IMG/VR virus record: IMGVR_UViG_3300009034_000198
Coordinates: 1-24,976 of that record
Origin: a virus
Length of the DNA: 24,976 nucleotides
Direction: 5' to 3' (one strand)
A model generated the notes under the pieces. That model made no database searches and was not told the DNA's origin. It worked only from the letters and a program-made list of their open reading frames with translations. The translations under genes and the position numbers were made by a program. Below are positions 7,539 to 14,205 of the stretch, piece by piece (the stretch's first letter is position 1; every line of letters begins with the position of its first letter).

Positions 7539-8321
7539 CTATGTCTGTTTTCGCAACTTTTCCAAATCTTTATCCGGAAGGTCTATCAGCTCTTGAAGCG
7601 TATACTTTGTGGCATCAATGCCTGTTCCTCCGCCACCTGAACCTACGCCTGTCTTTACTTTAGTCGTAGTCAATTTGTCGACTACGGTTTCAGCTGTCTT
7701 CTGTTTCATAAGAGCTGCAAAATCCGGATGGGTGAGTCCGATTTTGTAAGCTTCAAGGGCAGGATTAGCTGAATTCCTAACGGCTACCTTGTAACCAGGA
7801 TTCTCTTCCACGAGTTTGGAAAAGCCCTCATCAATCACTTTGTCATAGCAAAGATCCTTGCCTACCTTCTCCGGGGAAAACTCCTTTTTCACAGTATCCT
7901 CTGAGGTTTTTATCCTGTCCGCATCAAGCATCGCCATAATACCGGCGAATCGTTTCTCAACCTCATCTTCTCTCTTGGACAGGACCTCGCCTAAGAGCTT
8001 CTTTGCGTCTCCTTTTGTAAGCATTTCCCCATCGTCTTCACTGGGCTCTTCCTCTCTCTTCTTAGCTGCTTCTGCAAGCTTCTCTTCTAGATCAGCAATC
8101 CGTCCTTCAAGGTCATCCGTCTTTCCTTCTGCCTCTGATCGACGACCTCTTTCCTTCCTCAAGTCCTCCAGCAATCCTTTGATCTGTTTCTCAGTCTCGG
8201 ACTCTTGAGCCGGTAGCGGGGCCTGTTCAAGGAGTTTCTGTTGTTCTGCCTCATCTTTATCTTCAAACTCCTCCTTGGTAATACCTAGCTTCTCTAGGTC
8301 TACTTTGTTTACATCTACCAT
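7539..8321 (-). CDS. Capsid scaffolding protein
   Basis: A 260-residue, highly charged protein between portal and capsid genes. Residues about 40-130 are a long coiled coil (QIKGLLEDLRKERGRRSEAE, DLEGRIADLEEKLAEAAKKR), then a helical region and a Gly-rich linker (GVGSGGGG) before a C-terminal helix-turn-helix-like tail (TLQELIDLPDKDLEKLRKQ) that probably binds the coat protein. ATG 8319-8321 was chosen because it has a perfect AAGGAGG site; the frame upstream is open to 8438 but crosses a terminator hairpin and is not coding. Confidence 0.87.
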   Translation of the reverse strand: MVDVNKVDLEKLGITKEEFEDKDEAEQQKLLEQAPLPAQESETEKQIKGLLEDLRKERGRRSEAEGKTDDLEGRIADLEEKLAEAAKKREEEPSEDDGEMLTKGDAKKLLGEVLSKREDEVEKRFAGIMAMLDADRIKTSEDTVKKEFSPEKVGKDLCYDKVIDEGFSKLVEENPGYKVAVRNSANPALEAYKIGLTHPDFAALMKQKTAETVVDKLTTTKVKTGVGSGGGGTGIDATKYTLQELIDLPDKDLEKLRKQT

Positions 8322-8391
8322 TTGCCTAACCTCCTTATACGGTTGGGTTGTTAACCGAAACACAAGTTTTTTACCTGCATTGCGAGGCAGG

Positions 8392-8470
8392 GTATATATA
8401 AAAAGCCCTGCTTCTGCTGAGTCAGGATTGTTTTCCAATCCTTTCCCCTGTGGCCACAGAAACAGGGCTT
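8392..8470 (-). terminator. Structured intrinsic terminator between portal and scaffold
   Basis: On the minus strand AAGCCCTG (8463-8470) pairs with CAGGGCTT (8403-8410) and the stem continues with CTG/CAG after 3-nt internal loops. Inside is a second hairpin GGATTG-GAAAA-CAATCC (8425-8441). TTTTATATATA follows directly. It lies inside the structural operon, just before the scaffold ribosome site, so it may lower or regulate capsid-module expression. Confidence 0.7.
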
Positions 8471-8492
8471 GAAAGTATTTGTCCGCCTATTA

Positions 8493-10178
8493 TTATTTAG
8501 GAACGCTCCCCGGTGGAACTTGCTGTTGCTGTTGTTTAATCGCCTCCAAAATTGCTTCTTTATTCGGTAAATCGCTTGCTTCAATTATTAAGTCAGGTGG
8601 AATGGGTAGTCCTTGTTTTGCTGCATCAAGCATTGCATAGAAATCCGCCATCCTCTGCGTGGGAGTAGATTTTTTGGTTGTCAGCACCACTTGGTATTTA
8701 CCCACTTTTCTCGATTTCAAAAGGTCAAGGTCAACCTCCGCATTCCTTTCTTGGATAATCGCCTTCATCTCCTCTTCACTCAAGACATCCGTTTTCCTGA
8801 TAAACTCAAGAATCGTTTCTCCTAAGATCTGTTGTGTAAATTGGAAATTGTCAAAGACGGTCTCTACTCCAAGCAGTCCCTGTTGTCGTCTTACCAGCAT
8901 TGCTTTGCCTGATTCTTGGTGTTCAGGAGTATATCCCAAGAGGTCAGCATTTACATTTGAGATTTTTTTCATGTCATCTTCAGCCATTTTTTCCAGAGCT
9001 ATATGCCCTTCTGATAATCTTCCTGGCTGGATTCTATCGAACCTCTTGTTTGGCCGAACTTTTATTATCACGCCAGGAGTAGCCCCCATACTTTTCACTT
9101 TCTCTTCTTCGTCAGGATTTAATGCGTTTTCTTCCATTATGTATCCTGAGTGCGCCTCCGTATTGAGCAAGTGCAATGATTGGGACCGGCGTTTGTTATG
9201 CTCTTTCTGGGGATCAATCAAATCATCTACTTCGCCTTTCACATAACCATCTATCCAATCAGCACAAAATCTGACTAAAGGAAAAAGCGAAATGCCTTCA
9301 AACGGGTCTTTAACATCCTGCAAAATTATCTTCCCTACAACAGTAGTCAGGTTCAAAACCGGCATAACTATATCTACTATTCTGATCCAAGGGACAGCAT
9401 TTACCAATTTCTGGGCTCGTTCATCATTTATTTTTGCCTCTGTAAAATCGAGAGTTTTCGTATTTGCCACTATCCGTTTTTTTACATACTCGCGCCAATA
9501 GTATTCCTTCACCAGATATCTGTATTTTTCTAATTCCTTCGCTTCCCCAGCCTCTGCTCCAGTGATCTCGTCTTTCTCTGTGGCATCTATGTTTGCAAGC
9601 GACCCGATATCTTTTTTGGCTTTCGGGAATTCCTGCTCGATTTTCTCTTTATCTGCCCACCGGGTCCTGATTATGAATTTGGCATCGGATAAATCATATC
9701 GCTGGGCATTAGGATCCTCATAAACCATCGTTGGCCGTTCTCTTTTCAGAAGAAGCTCCCCGTTCAAAGGATCTTTTGTATAATCAATATCCAAAGCTAG
9801 CCAACCTTTTCCGCAAACTGCTCCATCAAAAAATATCATAGAATTCTCAAAATCTGCGTGAGATTGGTCGTAAAAATACTTCAGGAGTTCAGTGAATACC
9901 TCCGCCAATGGGCCAGTCCCTCCCCTTCTTGCCAAAACTTTCAGGTCTTGGCGATTCTGTCTCTGCCACCCTGACAAGATTCTTAGAATAGGCTTGATTT
10001 TATTCAGGGTCAAGTGAGGCCTTTTTTCCCTGTCTAGTTTCTCAACCACATCAGACTCCCATTGCTTGCCTTTGTAGAAGTCGTAGGCAGCATTGGCTCT
10101 CTTTCTCCAATCATCCCAACCAGTAGTAGCAGTTTTCCAGAATTGTTCAAGTTTGGCTAATTTATCTTTGTCTTCCAT
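8493..10178 (-). CDS. Portal protein, P22-like
   Basis: A 561-residue protein with the P22-type portal signature near the N-terminus: AAYDFYKGKQW, then REKRPHLTLNKIKPILRILSG and NRQDLKVLARRGG. Further shared segments are FDGAVCGKGWLALDIDY, YEDPNAQRYDLSDAKFI and LVRFCADWIDGYVKGEVDDL, and a C-terminal helical barrel-like part ending in poly-Gln (KQQQQQVPPG). Twelve copies form the ring through which DNA is packaged and to which the adaptor binds. It starts 1 nt after the stop of the preceding small gene, with GGGAG as ribosome site. Confidence 0.92.
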   Translation of the reverse strand: MEDKDKLAKLEQFWKTATTGWDDWRKRANAAYDFYKGKQWESDVVEKLDREKRPHLTLNKIKPILRILSGWQRQNRQDLKVLARRGGTGPLAEVFTELLKYFYDQSHADFENSMIFFDGAVCGKGWLALDIDYTKDPLNGELLLKRERPTMVYEDPNAQRYDLSDAKFIIRTRWADKEKIEQEFPKAKKDIGSLANIDATEKDEITGAEAGEAKELEKYRYLVKEYYWREYVKKRIVANTKTLDFTEAKINDERAQKLVNAVPWIRIVDIVMPVLNLTTVVGKIILQDVKDPFEGISLFPLVRFCADWIDGYVKGEVDDLIDPQKEHNKRRSQSLHLLNTEAHSGYIMEENALNPDEEEKVKSMGATPGVIIKVRPNKRFDRIQPGRLSEGHIALEKMAEDDMKKISNVNADLLGYTPEHQESGKAMLVRRQQGLLGVETVFDNFQFTQQILGETILEFIRKTDVLSEEEMKAIIQERNAEVDLDLLKSRKVGKYQVVLTTKKSTPTQRMADFYAMLDAAKQGLPIPPDLIIEASDLPNKEAILEAIKQQQQQVPPGSVPK

Positions 10179-10179
10179 A

Positions 10180-10437
10180 TCAGCTCCCTAAAATTTTTCC
10201 CAATTTCGACGGGGATTTTATCTTTTGGATTTCTAAATCATAACTCTCTCTTTTCTTTTCACCGGCAGCCTGGCTCAATCGCTGACTGACTACTCTCGCT
10301 TTTACCAAAAGGCTTACCAACTTGCCGAGCTTCCCCTTCAATGAGTCCGGGATCTTAATGCCTGAAGCCGATTCCAGATACAACATTGTCTTCGGTTTGT
10401 AAGGTGCTTCTAAAACTGCTTTTGATTTCTTTGCCAT
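10180..10437 (-). CDS. Small basic protein with SKLGKIL C-terminal tail
   Basis: An 85-residue basic protein of unknown function just upstream of the portal gene. It has a basic N-terminus (AKKSKAVLEAPYKPK), a central helical region (KGKLGKLVSLLVKARVVSQRL) and ends SPSKLGKILGS. The two genes before it, different in the rest of their sequences, end in closely similar tails. ATG follows AGGAGTTAGCT. A scaffold- or capsid-associated role is possible from position. Confidence 0.75.
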   Translation of the reverse strand: MAKKSKAVLEAPYKPKTMLYLESASGIKIPDSLKGKLGKLVSLLVKARVVSQRLSQAAGEKKRESYDLEIQKIKSPSKLGKILGS

Positions 10438-10439
10438 AG

Positions 10440-10667
10440 CTAACTCCTTAAAATTTTCTCTAATTTGGATTTGGGTTTCTTCTTCTTCATTTTCCTGTAT
10501 TTGGCCCTAACAGTCTGCCAATAGGCAGCACCCGCTACCTTCTTCCCGCTTGTCGCACCTCTTGCAGATGCGCTCCTTTTAATCCTCTCAAATGTGGAAG
10601 GCTTCATTATCGCTCCTTCTTTTTGTCTTGCTCGCCAATCCAAAACTTTTCTCGATAGTTTTGACAT
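10440..10667 (-). CDS. Small basic protein with SKLEKIL C-terminal tail
   Basis: A 75-residue, very basic protein: DWRARQKEGAIMKPSTFERI, an Ala/Gly-rich helix (SARGATSGKKVAGAAYWQTV) and a Lys-rich tail ending KPKSKLEKILRS. The motif GAIMKPSTFERIKR resembles small phage proteins encoded next to portal genes. It is spaced 1-2 nt from both neighbours, showing a tightly packed operon. Function unknown; the tail is shared with both neighbouring genes. Confidence 0.75.
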   Translation of the reverse strand: MSKLSRKVLDWRARQKEGAIMKPSTFERIKRSASARGATSGKKVAGAAYWQTVRAKYRKMKKKKPKSKLEKILRS

Positions 10668-10668
10668 T

Positions 10669-10839
10669 TCACACCAACCTCTCTAATTTCGATTTTCCCC
10701 TTGCCTTCCTCAGCTGGCTATAACAAACCGCCACCCGTTGTTTACTTTCTGGGAATTCTTTTTTCATTGTCTCGCTATCCATACACCGGCTAATAAAGTC
10801 CTTGCTCTTCTCTTTCTTCCTTGGAACAGGTAAAGGCAT
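10669..10839 (-). CDS. Small Cys-containing protein with EFPESKQRVAVCYSQ motif
   Basis: A 56-codon gene. The core FISRCMDSETMKKEFPESKQ followed by RVAVCYSQLR is a recurrent motif of tailed phages, roughly F-x2-RC-x6-M-x-KEFP-x3-QR-x-AVC, found as a small protein or at the end of prohead-protease-type proteins between terminase and capsid genes. The two cysteines could bind a metal. The protein ends GKSKLERLV, similar to the tails of the next two genes. The gene lies between the 48-residue gene and its paralogue-tailed neighbours with 1-2 nt gaps. Confidence 0.8.
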   Translation of the reverse strand: MPLPVPRKKEKSKDFISRCMDSETMKKEFPESKQRVAVCYSQLRKARGKSKLERLV

Positions 10840-10841
10840 AA

Positions 10842-10988
10842 TCAAATCCTCTTTAAAAGAATCTTAAAAGCAAAGTGAATCCTTGTTCTCAACGGAGTTT
10901 TATTTATAAAGTTTTTGAAGCTTACGCCTTCTTTATCTAACCTCTTTCTTATTTCCTTGCGTATCTTTGTTGCGAGTTTTCCTCTCAT
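10842..10988 (-). CDS. Small very basic protein coupled to the large terminase
   Basis: A 48-codon gene; its ATG (10986-10988) overlaps the terminase TGA as ATGA. The product is strongly basic (KIRKEIRKRLDKEG; FKILLKRI at the C-terminus) and probably two helices. The coupled start and close fit to the next gene 2 nt downstream support it as real. Function is unknown. Confidence 0.7.
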   Translation of the reverse strand: MRGKLATKIRKEIRKRLDKEGVSFKNFINKTPLRTRIHFAFKILLKRI

Positions 10989-12283
10989 GTGGCCATATAG
11001 CCCCCAACTTCTTTCTTTTCGTGATAAGCGTCTATCTTTACTTCTTTCTCCTTCGGCGTGGCGTATTTCAGCCCCCAGAGTCCCATAACCCAGGCATCTG
11101 CCCTGTCCGGGGACCTGCCTATCCTTTTCTTGATCTCTTCTTTCTTCTCTATTTGTATCTGGCTGAAAGAATTCCTGTGGTGCTTGATAGCCGATAATTC
11201 CGCCATTAACTGTTCATCAAAGATTTTCGGTAGCCTTTCCTGGAACTGCTCCCGGGCATGCCAGTAGATCTCTGCCCTGAGATTGAAGAATTTTGAAGGA
11301 TCAGAAGATTTCTCTGAGACCTTCAGGGCAAGGGTCGGCTCGTCCATCTCATCCAACCGAGAAAATATCCCAGACCCGACCCCAAGGGCATCTCCAACAA
11401 TCAGGTTGGCTTTGTGCTTCCTCTTCATAGCGATAATTCTTCCCACTGTCTCCATTGGGCGCTTCTGGGAAAAAATATCTTCATCAATCTTCTTCTCATT
11501 CTCCAGGGCATAAATAACGGTCTCATCATCTCCCATTTCTGCTGGGTCGCAGGCGATTATCTTTTTGGTGAAAGGCTGGATTATATGAACCTTCTGCGAT
11601 TCAATAATGTCTGAAAAAAGTATAACTATGTCTCCTTCTTCAAGCTCATCCCAAGAATTAGAAACGAACCTGTTGTAATGAACCGGGGATTCCTTCTTCA
11701 TTGTCTCGAGGTCTTTGATATAACTTGCCGGTAGGTTGTCGGCATTATCGAAAGTAGTGGCTTCCCATAGCTTGTAGTCATTTGAGGGGGGATTTGCTTT
11801 CCATAGTCTCCAGATCCAGTTGTGGCCTTTCACATTGCCAATTACCATACCGCACTGGTATGGAACACTCCTTCTTAACCTGCCTCTCAGATACTGAAAC
11901 TGCTCAGCAGTATCAAATTCCTCCGCCTGCTCTATCAGGAACCAGCCGAGATTGATATTCTTCAAGACATCCAGCTCTTTGCCATGCCTGAACATTATCA
12001 TTGAGCCATTCGGTAGGACCACATTTTTGTCGCTATTTAGTTTGAGCCCTGTATAATCCTCAAAGTCCTTGATTGTCGAATCTCTCAAATCAGTGAATTC
12101 TTTCCTGACTATCAAGCCAAGGTTATTGGGAATGGCCGAAAGCCTTAATCCCCTCAGGAGCGCAAACAGGGTCTTGCCGGTCCCCCAGGCGGCGATAAAG
12201 GCCGGATACCGGGCATCTGTGTTCAGGAACCCTTCCTGGAACGGTTTAGGCTGGATCTGTAGTTTCTCCAAGTCGTTTTCCAA
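10985..12283 (-). CDS. terL: Terminase large subunit
   Basis: DNA-packaging motor and nuclease. From the TTG start at 12281-12283 the protein has 432 residues. Walker A is AAWGTGKT (31-38). The Walker B region reads GWFLIEQAEEF (113-123), with E-Q where many terminases have D-E. The RNase H-like nuclease shows ACDPAEMGDDE (D246), VGDALG (D298) and SPDRADAW (D396). TTG was preferred because GTGGAGG lies about 6 nt before it; the in-frame GTG at 12302-12304 lacks a site. It overlaps the small subunit by 38 nt. Confidence 0.9.
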   Translation of the reverse strand: MENDLEKLQIQPKPFQEGFLNTDARYPAFIAAWGTGKTLFALLRGLRLSAIPNNLGLIVRKEFTDLRDSTIKDFEDYTGLKLNSDKNVVLPNGSMIMFRHGKELDVLKNINLGWFLIEQAEEFDTAEQFQYLRGRLRRSVPYQCGMVIGNVKGHNWIWRLWKANPPSNDYKLWEATTFDNADNLPASYIKDLETMKKESPVHYNRFVSNSWDELEEGDIVILFSDIIESQKVHIIQPFTKKIIACDPAEMGDDETVIYALENEKKIDEDIFSQKRPMETVGRIIAMKRKHKANLIVGDALGVGSGIFSRLDEMDEPTLALKVSEKSSDPSKFFNLRAEIYWHAREQFQERLPKIFDEQLMAELSAIKHHRNSFSQIQIEKKEEIKKRIGRSPDRADAWVMGLWGLKYATPKEKEVKIDAYHEKKEVGGYMAT

Positions 12284-12716
12284 GCTTATCCTCCACTTTC
12301 CCACTAGCTATTACTATGATCTGTTTGAACCCTATCCCAGTATGCTGTATCTCTTGCTTGTTCCGCCACCTATCTGGCATACGATTCCCAAGCCAGTAGA
12401 TACAAGCAGTTACATCAGGAGGGACTTCTTTCGTGGTAACAGTCCTTATTAGTCTGACCCCTCTTCTTTCCCTCTTTCTTTCAATATATCGGTAACCAAT
12501 AGCACGCTTAAATAAGGCCTTTTCTACTTTCCTATCCGGGATTTCTTTCGCTCTCTTTATGGTGTCAACTAAACCATTGGATTTCAGAGCATAAAGGAAG
12601 GTAGTTCTTGACATTCGCAGAACATCTGCAACCTCTTGGTCGGTCTTGCCTGTCTGGTACAGCGCCACTATCAGTTTCTGCTCTTTTTCGCTAAATATCC
12701 TTTTCGGTCTACCCAT
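12246..12716 (-). CDS. terS: Terminase small subunit
   Basis: A 156-residue DNA-recognition subunit. A helix-turn-helix lies at about 18-50 (KTDQEVADVLRMSRTTFLYAL). The next part has the usual small-terminase layout: KVEKALFKRAIGYRYIE and then KEVPPDVTACIYWLGNR with MPDRWRNK, a segment conserved in many phage small terminases. ATG follows AGGAGAATTAAG. It overlaps the large-subunit gene, the standard order. Confidence 0.88.
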   Translation of the reverse strand: MGRPKRIFSEKEQKLIVALYQTGKTDQEVADVLRMSRTTFLYALKSNGLVDTIKRAKEIPDRKVEKALFKRAIGYRYIERKRERRGVRLIRTVTTKEVPPDVTACIYWLGNRMPDRWRNKQEIQHTGIGFKQIIVIASGKVEDKLGKRLGETTDPA

Positions 12717-12726
12717 CTTAATTCTC

Positions 12727-12924
12727 CTATTCGGGGTCCGAAATAGTTACCCTAAAGGTCTTGCCTTTCAATGCGCTTAATTTAAGGATGGATAACATTG
12801 AGCTTTCCGGCACATCCAACTTTATCCTCGCCCCTTCCAGTCCATCAAGCTGAATGGCTGACTGTATAGGGGGCAGACTTGCGATAAACTCTATTTTTAA
12901 GCCCTTTTTCTCAGGTTCCGGCAT
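12727..12924 (-). CDS. Small hypothetical protein before the terminase genes
   Basis: A 65-residue product (69 if the GTG at 12934-12936 is used) of mostly beta-type sequence: GLKIEFIASLPPIQSAIQLD, ARIKLDVPESS, GKTFRVTISDPE. The upstream GTG overlaps the U-tract of a terminator, so ATG 12922-12924 was chosen. It starts directly behind two tandem terminators and stands 10 nt before the small terminase gene. Function unknown. Confidence 0.6.
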   Translation of the reverse strand: MPEPEKKGLKIEFIASLPPIQSAIQLDGLEGARIKLDVPESSMLSILKLSALKGKTFRVTISDPE

Positions 12925-12935
12925 AGCTGCCACCA

Positions 12936-13003
12936 CAAATAAAAAAGGGCTGAATTATCCTACTCTGGATCCTCTGGACCCGTTCAAGTGGATAACTCAG
13001 CCC
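12936..13003 (-). terminator. Intrinsic terminator with inner hairpin (second of a tandem pair)
   Basis: On the minus strand GGGCTGAGTTATCC (12990-13003) pairs with GGATAATTCAGCCC (12947-12960): a 14-bp stem with one G-U pair. It is followed by TTTTTTATTTG. The loop holds a smaller GGGTCC-AGA-GGATCC hairpin. It ends transcription from the ribbon-helix-helix gene, or limits readthrough into the terminase genes. Confidence 0.85.
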
Positions 13004-13012
13004 TCTGTATAT

Positions 13013-13073
13013 AAAAAAGGCCCTACCTAGCGTAGGTGTCACGGCCGTGACCTCCTACTACCAGTATAGGGCC
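13013..13073 (-). terminator. Intrinsic terminator carrying a 14-bp palindrome (first of a tandem pair)
   Basis: On the minus strand GGCCCTA (13067-13073) pairs with TAGGGCC (13019-13025), followed by TTTTTTATAT. The loop contains GTAGG/CCTAC arms around the perfect palindrome GTCACGGCCGTGAC (13038-13051). It comes right after the ribbon-helix-helix gene. The palindrome could also be a protein-binding site. Confidence 0.8.
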
Positions 13074-13102
13074 AAATTATTTCAAACTCAACTTATTTTT
13101 TG

Positions 13103-13288
13103 CTATTTTTTCCTATGTTTTCCTAGCTTTTCCTGAGCCGCAAAGAATTCTTCAATTCGGTCTCTGACGAAATATTTCATTTTGCCCTTCGGCCCAAGGT
13201 AATCATAGATCTTGTTTCTTAAAGCTGGCGGTACGCTAACATTTAGCTGAACATCCGGGCCATCTTCCTTGGCTCTGGCTCTTTTCAT
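13103..13288 (-). CDS. Ribbon-helix-helix DNA-binding protein
   Basis: A 61-residue basic protein. DVQLNVSVPPALRNKIYDYL fits the ribbon strand and first helix of a MetJ/Arc-type fold, then GKMKYFVRDRIEEFFAAQEK gives the second helix. Such proteins dimerise and repress phage promoters. The gene has its own near-consensus promoter whose expected start site falls at or 1-2 nt before the ATG, so the mRNA looks leaderless, and two terminators follow. This isolation from the neighbouring operons suggests a regulator. Confidence 0.75.
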   Translation of the reverse strand: MKRARAKEDGPDVQLNVSVPPALRNKIYDYLGPKGKMKYFVRDRIEEFFAAQEKLGKHRKK

Positions 13289-13295
13289 ATTATTT

Positions 13296-13325
13296 ATTAT
13301 AGCATAATAATAGCCAGTAAATCAA
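13296..13325 (-). promoter_or_regulatory. Sigma70 promoter, extended -10, leaderless start
   Basis: On the minus strand TTGATT (13320-13325), an 18-nt spacer and a perfect TATAAT (13296-13301) preceded by TGC, an extended -10. Only 7 nt separate TATAAT from the ATG of the ribbon-helix-helix gene, so transcription should start within about 2 nt of the start codon. No ribosome site is possible. Confidence 0.85.
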
Positions 13326-13329
13326 GCCC

Positions 13330-13351
13330 CTGAAATCATGTGCGTTTTCAG
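13330..13351. promoter_or_regulatory. Operator-like inverted repeat
   Basis: CTGAAA (13330-13335) and TTTCAG (13346-13351) are exact inverted arms spaced by 10 bp, centred about one helical turn upstream of the -35 box of the ribbon-helix-helix promoter. It could be an activator or autoregulator site; no copy was found at the other promoters. Confidence 0.4.
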
Positions 13352-13399
13352 CTCCTGAGATATACCAGTACTGCCCAGGCACCACAATAAATCATATTA

Positions 13400-13681
13400 T
13401 CATTTACTGCTGGCATAACGCAATCTATAAGGTCCAGAAGAGCCTTCTTCCTCAGTGACAGAGCAACTATTTTTTCCATCGCCTTGTGTCTCCTTTTTTG
13501 GTTTAACGATCAACTGACCGCTTACCTGGCTCCAAACCAGGTCCCGAACCCGCATAATCCGATGTCGCTGACTTAACAGCCCATACCGGGTGAGGAACAT
13601 AAGGCAAGTTCCTATACAGGTTACAAGGTCACCAAGCTCTTCCTTGGTTAGCTTTAGAACAAGGTCTCTCTTCTTGTCCAT
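13400..13681 (-). CDS. Hypothetical protein, first gene behind the late-type promoter
   Basis: A 93-residue product: charged N-terminus (DKKRDLVLKLTKEELGDLVT), a helical middle (LTRYGLLSQRHRIMRVRDLVWSQV) and a Ser/Gly-rich tail. No family recognised. Its ATG has an almost perfect ribosome site (GGAGGTGA) just after the U-tract of a terminator hairpin, so expression depends on readthrough of that hairpin. It is the first gene after the promoter at 13766-13794. Confidence 0.65.
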   Translation of the reverse strand: MDKKRDLVLKLTKEELGDLVTCIGTCLMFLTRYGLLSQRHRIMRVRDLVWSQVSGQLIVKPKKETQGDGKNSCSVTEEEGSSGPYRLRYASSK

Positions 13682-13696
13682 TAGCCCTCACCTCCG

Positions 13697-13749
13697 ATAA
13701 AAAAGCCTGGCGGTGTGGCGCCAGGCTAAGGATTTCCTGCCACACCAGG
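13697..13749 (-). promoter_or_regulatory. Leader with terminator / antiterminator alternatives
   Basis: Terminator on the minus strand: AGCCTGGCG (13719-13727), loop CCACAC, CGCCAGGCT (13704-13712), then TTTTTT. Upstream in the same leader, GGTGTGGC (13739-13746) is exactly complementary to GCCACACC (13712-13719), which lies in the terminator loop and stem; with CCTGG/CCAGG the alternative helix reaches 11 bp with a 3-nt bulge. The two folds exclude each other. The ribosome site of the next gene starts about 8 nt after the U-tract. Confidence 0.75.
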
Positions 13750-13765
13750 TTGTCGCCTTTATTTA

Positions 13766-13794
13766 AGTTTACCACGGATTTGGGGCTCCGTCAA
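13766..13794 (-). promoter_or_regulatory. Sigma70 promoter of the structural region
   Basis: On the minus strand TTGACG (13789-13794), a 17-nt spacer and TAAACT (13766-13771). The expected start is near 13759, giving a leader of about 78 nt before the ATG at 13681. The next upstream gene ends at 13894. Confidence 0.8.
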
Positions 13795-13817
13795 CCCTGT
13801 TTTTCTAGGATCGTTCA

Positions 13818-13873
13818 GCCCCTTCAAGATAAATAGAAGGGGCAAGGAATGGCTGAAAATAACCCGCCCCTTC
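13818..13873. repeat. Three-copy GAAGGGGC/GCCCCTTC inverted repeat
   Basis: GCCCCTTC occurs at 13818-13825 and 13866-13873, and its complement GAAGGGGC at 13836-13843 between them. The middle copy can pair with either flank; with the left flank, TTCA/TGAA extends the stem. It lies between the stop of the HNH gene and the late-type promoter. No U-run follows on either strand, so it is not a standard terminator. Confidence 0.6.
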
Positions 13874-13893
13874 GCACCCCCATCAAGTTTCCC

Positions 13894-14205
13894 TTACCTG
13901 TTCTCACCTCCCTTCAACCAATTTTTAACTTCTGGATGTCTTCTGCGAAATTCTCGCCGGCCCAATATATTCCTTTGAATATGATGTTTGAGGCATAATG
14001 GCATCAGGTTCTTTTCGGAATCCGCCCCTCCGGCACCTCGGCTCCTGATGTGATGGGGAGTGCTCTTCTTGCCACAGATAATACATCTGGGATATTTTTT
14101 CTTAAATTTCATTATTGCCCTTAAGTCTCTCTTTCTGGTCCTGTAAAGTTGTTTCTCTTTTGGGTGTGGATGGAATTCCTTACTCAGGTTTATAATTTTG
14201 CCCAT
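13894..14205 (-). CDS. HNH endonuclease
   Basis: A 103-residue protein with a beta-beta-alpha-metal nuclease core: CIIC (41-44), the catalytic HH (51-52) in STPHHIRSRG, N66 in DSEKNLMPLC, and the second zinc pair C71 / HH 74-75 in LCLKHH. The N-terminus is basic. Small HNH proteins in tailed phages often act in genome packaging with the terminase, or nick DNA near replication. It overlaps the resolvase gene by 26 nt and is the last gene of the middle operon, facing the terminase region. Confidence 0.88.
   Translation of the reverse strand: MGKIINLSKEFHPHPKEKQLYRTRKRDLRAIMKFKKKYPRCIICGKKSTPHHIRSRGAGGADSEKNLMPLCLKHHIQRNILGRREFRRRHPEVKNWLKGGENR

Noticed and set aside
7858-8208. Plus-strand frame of 116 codons, Ser-rich
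   Set aside because: It is the complement of the Glu/Lys-rich coiled coil of the scaffold gene, which creates Ser/Phe-rich shadows.
8322-8438. N-terminal extension of the scaffold gene by 39 codons
   Set aside because: The extension runs through the U-tract of a terminator hairpin and has no ribosome site, while ATG 8321 has a perfect one.
8659-9246. Long plus-strand open frame of 195 codons inside the portal gene
   Set aside because: It is antisense to a portal gene with a clear family signature, lacks a ribosome site, and its sequence is Ser/Phe-rich as expected from the complement of a coding strand.
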